Origin: Verrucomicrobia bacterium UBA1727
GTDB lineage: Bacteria; Verrucomicrobiota; Kiritimatiellia; RFP12; UBA1067
DNA: 7,890 nucleotides
Assembly (NCBI GenBank): GCA_002315875.1
Contig: DCIL01000105.1
Span: 15,693 to 23,582, forward strand
Direction of reading: 5' to 3'
In this document: positions 1-6,471 of the stretch, piece after piece
Numbering within the stretch: the stretch's first letter is position 1
Layout of the letters: every line of letters starts with the position of its first letter
Notes under the pieces: generated by a model
What the model saw: only the letters and a program-made list of their open reading frames with translations
Database searches by the model: none
Told to the model about the DNA's origin: nothing
Position numbers and translations under genes: made by a program

Positions 1-2
1 TC

Positions 3-113
3 GAGGTCGAGAAACCGGTCGAGGTTATCAAGGAAGTTCCCGTAGAGAAGATCGTGGAGAAGATCGTAGAGGTTCCCGTTGAGAAGATCGTCGAGAAGAT
101 CATCGAGGTCGAA
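3..113 (+). repeat. VEKI/VEVP charged tetrapeptide repeat, gene 1 copy
   Basis: About 37 codons encode a period-4 pattern (hydrophobic-Glu-Lys-hydrophobic, with VEVP variants), an approximately 12-base repeat at DNA level. Bases 1-38 align without gaps to 903-940 in the next gene with 32 of 38 identities by my count. This ties the two repeat tracts together by descent or recombination. Confidence 0.85.
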
Positions 114-314
114 CCGCCGCCGCGCAATGCCATTGTTGCCGCGGAAGTGGTTGAGCCGGACGATGCCGCGCCGCCGCCGATGAAGTCGCCTGGAAGCATT
201 TTCAAAGGTATGGGACGCGGACAACTTGCGGCTCTCGAATCTGCCGCGCGTCGTGAACTGGCGATGGGACGGAGATTCGGGCTCGGGGGTAAAAAGTTCT
301 TCGGAGGTAAATGA
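3..314 (+). CDS. Charged-repeat protein, C-terminal part (5' end outside window)
   Basis: The reading frame is open from base 3 to a TGA at 312-314, giving 103 visible residues with no stop at the left edge, so the gene starts upstream of the window. The first 37 or so residues are a charged repeat built from VEKI, VEKIVEVP and EVEKPVE units. Next comes a Pro-rich linker with two PPP triplets (bases 114-122 and 171-179). The last 40 residues form a Gly/Arg/Lys-rich basic tail ending in GGKKFFGGK. A GTG at 54 could be read as a start, but it is an internal Val of the repeat and has no ribosome binding site. The stop overlaps the start region of the next gene, which carries the same kind of repeat, so the two are probably paralogous or functionally paired. 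An N-terminal GYF_2 domain upstream is a guess by analogy. Function unknown; a scaffold or structural role is inference only. Confidence 0.8.
   Translation, partial: EVEKPVEVIKEVPVEKIVEKIVEVPVEKIVEKIIEVEPPPRNAIVAAEVVEPDDAAPPPMKSPGSIFKGMGRGQLAALESAARRELAMGRRFGLGGKKFFGGK
303..307 (+). promoter_or_regulatory. Ribosome binding site deciding the start of the GYF_2 gene
   Basis: GGAGG lies inside the last codons of the upstream gene. Two ATGs follow, at 311 and 314. The spacing is 3 bases to the first and 6 to the second, so the second is the more likely start. Confidence 0.6.
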
Positions 315-1768
315 TGAGCGAGCAGAAATGGTACTTGAGAACTCAGGACGAGACCTTCGGTCCGGAAACCGAGGAGAAGCTTGTCGAATGGGCGAAGATG
401 GGCCGCATCCAGCCCGGACAGCAGGTTTCCGACGACGAGATCATCTGGCGGAAGGTTGAGGAAGTGCCGTTTCTGGATATGCGTTTTTCCATCGACATCG
501 GTGATGGCAATCCGCGCGGACCCTTTAACCGTTCTGCCGCGGAGACGCTGTTGGCGAGCGGGCGTCTGCCGATGACGGCGACGATCGTCGAGGTGCGGGC
601 TCCGTTTGAACCGGAGAATCCGCCTCAGGAGGTGAATGTTGTCGAAGCATCGGTCGATGAACGGGACGAACCGGAACCGAAGGTCGTGGAAAAGATTGTC
701 GAGAAGGTGGTTGAGAAGATCGTTGAGGTTCCGGTAGATCGAATTGTTGAGAAGATCGTCGAGGTTCCGATCGAGAAGATTGTCGAAGTCGAGAAGCCGG
801 TCGAGAAGATCGTCGAGGTTCCGGTAGAGAAGATCGTTGAGAAGGAAGTCGTCAAGGAGGTCCGCGTTGAGGTTCCGGTAGAGAAGATCGTCGAGAAGGT
901 CGTCGAGGTCGAGAAGCCGGTAGAGATCGTCAAGGAAGTCATCAAGGAAGTCAAGGTCGAGGTCGAGAAGATCGTAGTCGACGAGCGTCGCGTCAAGGAA
1001 CTTGAGGCGCAGCGGGACGAATTGACGAAGACCGTGGACGGGCTCAGTGCGAAACTGACCGAGGCCGCGGATCGCGAGACGAAACTCAACGAGCAGGTGA
1101 CGAAACTTGAGGACGATCTGCGCCGATTGCCGCAGGCAGCGTCGGAAGTGGCCGATATCCAGGCGGCGATGTTCGGCGTACTCAAGAGCGAGAGCGAGGA
1201 GATCGCGACTTTGCTCGAGGCCGAGAAGAAGGAGTTTGAGGAGTACAAGCGGCGTTATCAGGAACGTGCTGATCGGTTGATGGAGCGTCGTCGCAACGTG
1301 CTGCGCAGGACGGGCGCGAACATCGAGGAGATGACGCACAAGGCGCTGATGGAACGTCCCGAAGATCCGCGCACTGCGCATCTTCGCAAGGAGCTGGACG
1401 AGTTGCGCACCCGCACCGAACGGCAGATTCTCGATTATCAGACGCAGATCAGGACGCTTGAAGAGTCCGTTCGAATCAATCGTGCGGACATTGCGCGCGG
1501 AACTGAAATGGATAAGGACATCACGCAGCTTCGCCAGGAGATTGAGTCCGTACGCGCCCAGCTCAAGCTGCGCGAGAAGGATCTGCTCGAGGCGCGTCAG
1601 CTCAATGAGGAGCTTTCCCATAAGCAGGCGATGAAGGAGCAGACGCTGATGGCGCGGCTCGCGTCGCTGGAATCGCCCTCGATCGGCACGTCCTCTTCGA
1701 TGGCCACCAACCAGAGTCGCGAGGCAAAGCAGGTGAAACTGCCGAGCTGGATGCGTCTTGGGAAATGA
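314..1768 (+). CDS. GYF_2-domain, charged-repeat, coiled-coil protein
   Basis: 484 residues from the ATG at 314 (485 if the ATG at 311 is used; GGAGG spacing favours 314). Residues 3-54 match the bacterial GYF_2 domain: WYLR near the start, a GP motif at 16-17, a central helix ending in GRIQPG, then a W-containing strand. Residues 57-94 look like a second, diverged copy (GPF at 69-71, then a helix ending in ASGRLP). Residues 124-222 are a VEKI/VEVP charged repeat. Residues 223-453 are rich in Leu, Glu, Lys and Arg and read as a long coiled coil with one break near 343-355. A short Ser-rich and basic tail ends the protein. There is no signal peptide or membrane segment, so it is probably cytoplasmic. 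GYF_2 is generally viewed as a protein-interaction module; a scaffold, cytoskeletal or envelope-organising role is inference. It overlaps both neighbours by a few bases, suggesting translational coupling. Confidence 0.85.
   Translation: MSEQKWYLRTQDETFGPETEEKLVEWAKMGRIQPGQQVSDDEIIWRKVEEVPFLDMRFSIDIGDGNPRGPFNRSAAETLLASGRLPMTATIVEVRAPFEPENPPQEVNVVEASVDERDEPEPKVVEKIVEKVVEKIVEVPVDRIVEKIVEVPIEKIVEVEKPVEKIVEVPVEKIVEKEVVKEVRVEVPVEKIVEKVVEVEKPVEIVKEVIKEVKVEVEKIVVDERRVKELEAQRDELTKTVDGLSAKLTEAADRETKLNEQVTKLEDDLRRLPQAASEVADIQAAMFGVLKSESEEIATLLEAEKKEFEEYKRRYQERADRLMERRRNVLRRTGANIEEMTHKALMERPEDPRTAHLRKELDELRTRTERQILDYQTQIRTLEESVRINRADIARGTEMDKDITQLRQEIESVRAQLKLREKDLLEARQLNEELSHKQAMKEQTLMARLASLESPSIGTSSSMATNQSREAKQVKLPSWMRLGK
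683..979 (+). repeat. VEKI/VEVP charged tetrapeptide repeat, gene 2 copy
   Basis: About 99 codons of near-perfect period-4 repeat (VEKI, VEKV, VEVP, with KPVE and VKEV variants). It contains an exact 23-base direct repeat, 815-837 and 869-891. Copies differ mostly at third codon positions and in short indels of whole codons, so the reading frame has been kept. The + strand is purine-rich throughout. The opposite strand is open as a Ser/Thr-rich frame, a consequence of the repeat rather than a gene. Confidence 0.9.
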
Positions 1769-2937
1769 TTCTTTTTCTCGCAGCCGCGGCGACTGCCATA
1801 GGGGTCACCGGACATCCGGTGGAGATCGGCAAGGACAATATCGAGATTGCCGAGGGGCGAAAGCTCGTCCGTCTTGATCTGAAGCAGGCCTCGTCCGGCG
1901 GCAATACCTGGGATCTCTATCTTAATCGCGACCGAATGCATTCGGTCCTCAATACGAAGGAGTTTCCTGGACTCACTCCGGTGCGTTTCTCGCAGGAACT
2001 TCGGGAGATGGGCGCTGATTCCGGTTGGCCGACGGTCTACTTTCCCTATCCCGTCTTCGGCAATTGCTCGCTCGCCTACACCCAGGGTGATAACTGGCGT
2101 TCGATGCCGCGCGCGCTCATGACCTTCGCAGTGCCGCTGATGCGGGACATGGTGAGGATGTACGTTTCCAATCAGTTCTGGGTTTATCCTGCGAACGAGG
2201 ATACTCCTCCCCTTGGCAAGCACGGTGATGTCTTTGCTTCGGTCACGCCGTACTGGCTCGTAACCCAGGGTAAGAGCTACAGTGACCTGCCGTATCTAAA
2301 GGCCGCGCTCATAGCTTCGAGTTCGCTGGACGGTGAGGTGAAGAAGGAAGTGGTCCGTCGCGGACTCCTTGCGCCTTTACTTCAGACGCTTCTTCGCCAT
2401 TCGCTTCATGCGGTGAAGACCGAGGACGACTATTGCTCGGCGAAGGCGCATCCCGTAGCGTTTCCTGCGGGTGGACTCGACCTCAACCGGCTGGCGGCGT
2501 CCGCCGCGAAACTGAAGTTAGAAGAAGTGCCTCCGCTTTCCGCGCTTTCGGTCGTTCAGCCCCAGCTCGCCACTGCCGGCGCTGACGGCACCAATCGGGT
2601 CAATGAGATTCTCTTCTCCACCGCTTTCGCGTGGGCGATTACGCTTCGTGCGCCAGTGAAGGAACGTGTCTTCTATCTGAGTGCGCGCGGTGCGAAGGAG
2701 TATCGTTTCTTCCAGACCCATGGGGACGCGAAGGCGGTGAAGATCATGAAGATTCTGGACGATTCCTATAAGGTCACGATCGATGCCGAAGGGGTCAACA
2801 GCACCAATCGTGTGGACATTGCGGTCGTGGGGCGCAGTCCCGGAACGATGTGGGGTGCCCCGAGTTTTCTGTCCGTTTCCCGCATGGTGCCTGCCACGCC
2901 TGGCGCGTATGTCGATCCGCTACTGAAGGCAAAATGA
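1765..2937 (+). CDS. Unrecognised, probably exported protein
   Basis: 390 residues. The start ATG overlaps the upstream stop as ATGA and has no clear ribosome binding site, so translation is probably coupled. The N-terminus is hydrophobic for about 15 residues (MILFLAAAATAIGVTG), compatible with a short signal peptide, although it lacks the usual positive charge before the hydrophobic core. The mature part has aromatic-rich stretches (residues 86-110 and 133-170, including FWVYP and TPYWLVTQGKSYSDLPYL) and a Leu-rich helical patch at 190-215. The last 70 residues look beta-rich (YKVTIDAEG, NRVDIAVVG, APSFLSVS), like an immunoglobulin-type or PKD-like fold. The TPYW...SDLPYLKA block reminds me of hypothetical proteins from planctomycetes and verrucomicrobia, but that is memory, not a search. 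I see no catalytic motif and assign no function. It sits between the repeat proteins and dus. Confidence 0.8.
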   Translation: MILFLAAAATAIGVTGHPVEIGKDNIEIAEGRKLVRLDLKQASSGGNTWDLYLNRDRMHSVLNTKEFPGLTPVRFSQELREMGADSGWPTVYFPYPVFGNCSLAYTQGDNWRSMPRALMTFAVPLMRDMVRMYVSNQFWVYPANEDTPPLGKHGDVFASVTPYWLVTQGKSYSDLPYLKAALIASSSLDGEVKKEVVRRGLLAPLLQTLLRHSLHAVKTEDDYCSAKAHPVAFPAGGLDLNRLAASAAKLKLEEVPPLSALSVVQPQLATAGADGTNRVNEILFSTAFAWAITLRAPVKERVFYLSARGAKEYRFFQTHGDAKAVKIMKILDDSYKVTIDAEGVNSTNRVDIAVVGRSPGTMWGAPSFLSVSRMVPATPGAYVDPLLKAK

Positions 2938-3866
2938 AATTCGTCCTTGCGCCACTCGCCGGGTTTACTGACGCCCCGTTCCGTCGACTCTGTTACGAAG
3001 GCGGAGCCGCGCTCACCTACACCGAGATGGTATCCGCCGCCGGACTCGCCCATGGTTCGTCCCCGACCCGTCATCTGATGGAGACGATGCCGGGAGAGGG
3101 ACCTGTCGCCTGCCAGCTGTTCGGATCGAAGGAGGACGAACTTGCGTTTGCCGCGCGCGAGGCGACGTTGCCGCGCTTCTGCGAGCTCAATCTCAACGCG
3201 GGTTGTCCGATGACCAAGGTCACGCGCGAAGGTGCGGGGGCGAAGCTCATCGAGGATCCGGAGAAGATCTATCGGCTCCTTAAGGCGATGGTCGAGAACA
3301 CCACGCTTCCGGTGACCTTGAAGACGCGGCTCGGTCCGCATCCTGGACATTGCAACGTCTTCGAACTTCTCGATGCCGCGGAAAGGGCGGGCGCGAAGGG
3401 CTTGATTCTTCACGCGCGCTTCACATCGCAGATGCACGGCGGGACGGTTCACCTGGACCGACTTGCAGAAGTCGTATCGCGGGCGAAGATTCCCGTCACC
3501 GGCAACGGCAGCGTGACGGATGCGAAGACCGCTGCGGAAATGGCAAAGACCGGAGTCGCGGCGATCATGGTGGGACGTGCCGCGCTCGCCAATCCGTCAA
3601 TTTTCCGTCAGCTTCAGGGGGATGCGGCGGTTGATGGGGTCCGTCCGGTCGAGAGGCATCTTAGGTATCTCTTGGAATTCCGAGACCAGTTGGCAGCCAG
3701 ATTTCCTCACGATCATCTGCCGTCCGCCGATGGTTTTGCGTCCGTCAAGATGCACACCCATCTCTTTAGATACTTCAACGGCAGACCGGGTGCGGCGGCG
3801 CTTCGGGCGCGGCTTAACACGGTCCGCACTCTCTCGGAAATAAATGATATAATACACGGCTTATGA
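2934..3866 (+). CDS. dus: tRNA-dihydrouridine synthase
   Basis: 310 residues, the usual length for a bacterial Dus. The enzyme uses FMN and NADPH to reduce specific uridines in the D-loop of tRNA to dihydrouridine. Visible motifs, in order, are the N-terminal APLAGFTDAPFR strand-loop, the catalytic Cys91 in NAGCP, a conserved Lys130 in the LKTR motif, His160 in LHAR, GNG at 190-192 and MVGR at 212-215. The last three belong to the FMN-binding TIM barrel. The start at 2934 puts the barrel's first strand at the N-terminus and overlaps the upstream stop as ATGA, with a weak GAAGG at 2925-2929. An upstream in-frame ATG at 2850 would add 28 unrelated residues and a large overlap. The NAGCP context is a little closer to DusA's NVGCP than to DusB's NMGCP, so the subfamily and target uridines are not assigned. 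Confidence 0.93.
   Translation: MKFVLAPLAGFTDAPFRRLCYEGGAALTYTEMVSAAGLAHGSSPTRHLMETMPGEGPVACQLFGSKEDELAFAAREATLPRFCELNLNAGCPMTKVTREGAGAKLIEDPEKIYRLLKAMVENTTLPVTLKTRLGPHPGHCNVFELLDAAERAGAKGLILHARFTSQMHGGTVHLDRLAEVVSRAKIPVTGNGSVTDAKTAAEMAKTGVAAIMVGRAALANPSIFRQLQGDAAVDGVRPVERHLRYLLEFRDQLAARFPHDHLPSADGFASVKMHTHLFRYFNGRPGAAALRARLNTVRTLSEINDIIHGL
3845..3853 (+). promoter_or_regulatory. Possible extended -10 promoter element before obg
   Basis: TGATATAAT is an exact match to the extended -10 consensus (TGnTATAAT). It lies in a conspicuously AT-rich patch (about 3838-3855) of otherwise GC-rich sequence. No good -35 hexamer is present at 16-18 bases upstream, which extended -10 promoters can tolerate. 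The predicted transcription start would be about 3860, only 3 bases before the obg ATG, so the transcript would be nearly leaderless; obg has no visible ribosome binding site. The patch also encodes the C-terminus of Dus, so chance is possible. Confidence 0.35.
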
Positions 3867-5020
3867 AAGCGAAGACGTTCATAGACCAGGTTGATGTGCT
3901 CGTCAGGAGCGGAAAGGGCGGCGACGGCGCGATGTCGATGCGTCGTGAGGCGCTCGTTGAGTTCGGTGGTCCCGACGGCGGCGACGGCGGTCGCGGTGGC
4001 GATGTCGTCTTCAAGGCGAGCGAACACGTGAGCTCGCTGTTGTCCTTGTATTACGATCCGAAGTGTTTCGCGCAGGACGGTGAAGGCGGCAAGGGACAGA
4101 AGATGTACGGAAAGCGCGGCAAGGATCTGGTCGTGCCGGTTCCGCTCGGTACCGAGGTCTACGAAGTCGAGACCGGGCTCTTGGTTGCGGACATCACCGA
4201 ACCTGGCCAGAGCGTTATCGTCGCGAAGGGTGGCGCGGGCGGCTTCGGCAACGTGCATTTCAAGAGCAGCGTCAACCAGGCGCCGACGGAGCATACTCCC
4301 GGCGGTCCGGCGGAAGAGCGGCGGCTGCGGCTCGAGCTCAAGACGATTGCCGATGCGGGACTGCTCGGCTTTCCCAACGCTGGCAAGAGTTCGCTTCTGA
4401 CGGTGCTCTCGTCGGCGACTCCCAAGATCGCGAGTTATCCCTTTACCACGCTCAATCCGATGGTCGGCACGATCGTCTACGACGACTATGCGAAGATCGC
4501 GATGGCGGATGTGCCGGGCATTATCGAAGGCGCCGCGAAGGGCGTCGGACTCGGCCTTGCCTTCCTCAAGCATCTCGAGCGCAGCCGAGTGCTCGTCTAT
4601 GTGCTGGATATGGCGGGAACGGACAACCGGACGCCGTGGGATGATTATCGCATTCTGCGGAAGGAAATCGAGGAGTATTCGGCGGATCTTGCGGAGCGTC
4701 CGTCGCTCGTGGTGGCCAACAAGATGGATACCGCCGAGGCGGGCGTGCGCGAGCGATTCGAGCAGGAGACAGGGGTGAAGCCGATTTACATCTCGTGTGA
4801 AACGCGAGAGGGACTCGAGGAATTCAAGTCCGCGCTCCGTGAGCTCGTGAAGCCCAAGACGAAGTTCCATCATACTCACGCCGAGCACGGACTCGATCTC
4901 AAGGACATGCCGGACACCACCGGCGAAGAGGTTCCTGCGGAGGCGATGAAGTTCGCCACCTTCCTCAAGATGGAAAAACCCAAGGCCAAGAGTCATCCTT
5001 CGCGCGGCAACATCCACTGA
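3863..5020 (+). CDS. obg: GTPase Obg/CgtA
   Basis: 385 residues, a normal length for the family. Obg is an essential, slow GTPase that binds the 50S subunit and links ribosome assembly to stress signalling. Residues 1-158 form the Gly-rich Obg fold (RSGKGGDGAMSMRREA, GGPDGGDGGRGGDVVF, KGGAGGFGN). The G domain follows: G1 GFPNAGKS at 169-176, switch I with TT at 195-196, G3 DVPG at 216-219 followed by IIEGAAKGVGLG, G4 NKMD at 286-289, and G5 as SCETREG at 311-317, where SA is more usual. The last 55 residues have a His cluster and a Lys/Pro-rich end and do not look like the OCT domain of some Obg proteins; this tail is variable across the family. The ATG overlaps the dus stop as ATGA with no ribosome binding site. 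Either coupling or a nearly leaderless transcript could drive its translation. Confidence 0.96.
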   Translation: MKAKTFIDQVDVLVRSGKGGDGAMSMRREALVEFGGPDGGDGGRGGDVVFKASEHVSSLLSLYYDPKCFAQDGEGGKGQKMYGKRGKDLVVPVPLGTEVYEVETGLLVADITEPGQSVIVAKGGAGGFGNVHFKSSVNQAPTEHTPGGPAEERRLRLELKTIADAGLLGFPNAGKSSLLTVLSSATPKIASYPFTTLNPMVGTIVYDDYAKIAMADVPGIIEGAAKGVGLGLAFLKHLERSRVLVYVLDMAGTDNRTPWDDYRILRKEIEEYSADLAERPSLVVANKMDTAEAGVRERFEQETGVKPIYISCETREGLEEFKSALRELVKPKTKFHHTHAEHGLDLKDMPDTTGEEVPAEAMKFATFLKMEKPKAKSHPSRGNIH

Positions 5021-5021
5021 C

Positions 5022-6149
5022 ATGGAATTCGAGATCCTCAAGGAAGATGCGAAGAGCGGTGCGCGACGTGGACGTCTCACCACAGCGCATGGCGTGGTGG
5101 AAACGCCCGTCTTCATGGATGTCGGAACGCTCGGTACGGTCAAGGCGCTCGAGCCGCGCGACCTGAAGGAACTGAAGAGTCAGGTGGTGCTGGGCAATAC
5201 CTATCATCTCTTGCTCAGGCCGGGTCCGGAAGTCATTTCCGCCGCGGGTGGACTTCACAAGTTCATGCGCTGGGAGGGTCCCATTCTCACCGACTCCGGC
5301 GGCTTCCAGGTTTTTTCGCTCGCGAAGATGCGCAAGTTCTCGGAGGAGGGGTGCCGCTTCAATTCGCACCTCGACGGACACGAGTTCTTTCTCGGTCCCG
5401 AGGAATCGATGGAAATGCAGCGCGTCATCGGCAGCGATATCGCGATGGTCTTTGACGAATGCCTGCCGTATCCGTGTGATCGCGAGCGCGCGGTTGCGTC
5501 GGTGGAGCGGACGCTTCGCTGGGCCGTGCGTTCGAAGGCCGCGCCGCATGCGGAGCATCAGGCGGTGTTCGGAATCGTTCAGGGCGGTGTCTACGATGAC
5601 ATCCGCCGTCATTGTGCCGAGGAGCTGGTGAAGATCGGCTTCGATGGTTATGCGATTGGCGGCGTTTCGGTCGGTGAGCCCGAGCAGTTCATGTATCAGG
5701 CGGTGGAGGCGAGCGTGCCGTATCTGCCGAAGGACAAGCCGCGGTATGTGATGGGTCTCGGGGTCATGCATCAGATGGCGGAGTGTGTCGCGCGCGGCGT
5801 AGACATGTTCGATTGCGTCATTCCCACCCGTATCGCGCGTCACGGCACGGCCATAACCCGCACTGGCAATCTTGCCATCAAGGCCGCCAAGTATGCGTTT
5901 GACCAGTCCCCGGTAGAGCCGGGCTGCGAGTGCTACTGCTGCCGCAACTTCACCCGCTCGTACGTGAGGCATCTCATCGCGTGCGGCGAGATTCTCGGCC
6001 TTCGTCTGCTCACGATTCACAACGTCTGGCGACTCAACGAGTTCATGCGCGAGATGCGCGAGGCGCTCGACAACGACTGTTTTGTCGAATGGAAAGCTTC
6101 CGTCTTAAGTTCAATGCAACCTCAAAACAAAGGAGAAACAAATGACTAA
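5022..6149 (+). CDS. tgt: Queuine/preQ1 tRNA-guanine transglycosylase
   Basis: 375 residues, the same length as the E. coli enzyme. Tgt exchanges guanine-34 in the GUN anticodons of tRNA Asp, Asn, His and Tyr for preQ1, the key insertion step of queuosine synthesis. Visible motifs are DSGGFQVFSL with the proposed general acid/base Asp91, GIVQGG at 184-189 and GGVSVGE at 213-219 in base binding, and the nucleophile Asp264 in MFDCVIPTR. The zinc site is Cys302, Cys304 and Cys307 with His333; numbering from Asp264 onward coincides with E. coli. The start is one base after the obg stop, with no clear ribosome binding site, suggesting coupling. It overlaps yajC by 8 bases. The preQ1-synthesis genes queD and queF lie about 1.2 kb downstream in the same run, supporting the bacterial preQ1-type substrate. 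Confidence 0.97.
   Translation: MEFEILKEDAKSGARRGRLTTAHGVVETPVFMDVGTLGTVKALEPRDLKELKSQVVLGNTYHLLLRPGPEVISAAGGLHKFMRWEGPILTDSGGFQVFSLAKMRKFSEEGCRFNSHLDGHEFFLGPEESMEMQRVIGSDIAMVFDECLPYPCDRERAVASVERTLRWAVRSKAAPHAEHQAVFGIVQGGVYDDIRRHCAEELVKIGFDGYAIGGVSVGEPEQFMYQAVEASVPYLPKDKPRYVMGLGVMHQMAECVARGVDMFDCVIPTRIARHGTAITRTGNLAIKAAKYAFDQSPVEPGCECYCCRNFTRSYVRHLIACGEILGLRLLTIHNVWRLNEFMREMREALDNDCFVEWKASVLSSMQPQNKGETND
6131..6135 (+). promoter_or_regulatory. Ribosome binding site of yajC
   Basis: AGGAG lies within an A-rich stretch inside the last codons of tgt, six bases before the yajC ATG. It is one of the few clear sites in the operon and fixes the yajC start, which overlaps the tgt end by 8 bases. Confidence 0.75.
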
Positions 6150-6471
6150 CCTACCGATGATACTCGCCGATGCGGCACCGGCCGCGGCACCTCAGGGCGG
6201 CGGAATGGGAATGATGATTCCGATGCTGCTTATCTTGGCGATCTTCTACTTCATGATGATTCGTCCCCAGCAGCGCAAGGAGAAAGAGCGCCGCAAGATG
6301 ATCGAAGAGCTGCGCGCCGGTGCGAAGATCGTGTTCGCGGGCGGACTCATGGGCACGATTCAGGAGGCGACGGAGAAGACCTTCAAGGTCGAGATCGCTC
6401 CCGGAACCGTGATTGAGATCGCGCGGGCCTGCGTCAGCGGCGTCGTTCCTACTGAAGAGCCGAAGCAGTAA
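6142..6471 (+). CDS. yajC: Sec translocase accessory subunit YajC
   Basis: 109 residues, typical for YajC, a small inner-membrane protein that associates with SecDF and SecYEG during export. An Ala/Gly-rich N-terminal segment precedes one membrane helix at about 22-40. The family signature FYFMMIRPQQRKEKERR follows at its cytoplasmic edge, and then a short soluble domain. The usual GDxVxTxGGIxGxI block appears here as GAKIVFAGGLMGTI, so the common Asp and Thr residues are replaced. In many bacteria, including E. coli, tgt is followed by yajC, secD and secF; here the tgt-yajC pair is kept but a LysM-type gene follows instead. Confidence 0.93.
   Translation: MTNLPMILADAAPAAAPQGGGMGMMIPMLLILAIFYFMMIRPQQRKEKERRKMIEELRAGAKIVFAGGLMGTIQEATEKTFKVEIAPGTVIEIARACVSGVVPTEEPKQ

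Noticed and set aside
54..56. GTG at 54 as the start of a short 86-residue protein
   Set aside because: The same frame is open to the left edge with the same repeat, so this GTG is an internal Val codon.
627..737. AGGAGGTGA followed by an ATG at 636, opening a 33-codon Arg-rich peptide within the GYF_2 gene
   Set aside because: Spacing is only 3 bases, the frame is a shift of the repeat that must give Arg-rich peptides, and nothing else supports it.
854..861. Perfect AAGGAGGT inside the repeat
   Set aside because: The following TTG at 867 runs into a stop after four codons; it results from Lys-Glu-Val codons in the repeat.
683..979. CRISPR-like or regulatory DNA repeat
   Set aside because: The repeat is in frame, has no unique spacers, and varies mostly at third codon positions, so it is a protein-level repeat.
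625..1248. Long open frame on the - strand, Ser/Thr-rich (STSTIFSTGTS pattern)
   Set aside because: It is the reverse complement of the charged repeat; the period-4 repeat keeps several frames open. Composition is purely repeat-driven and it lies wholly inside a well-supported + strand gene.
2850..2933. N-terminal extension of dus from an ATG at 2850
   Set aside because: The added 28 residues have no Dus character and would overlap the previous gene by 88 bases; the ATG at 2934 begins directly at the first barrel strand.
3713..5143. 476-codon open frame on the - strand opposite obg
   Set aside because: It has no family resemblance and is Arg/His/Leu-rich, typical of antisense shadows of GC-rich genes; the + strand obg is unambiguous.
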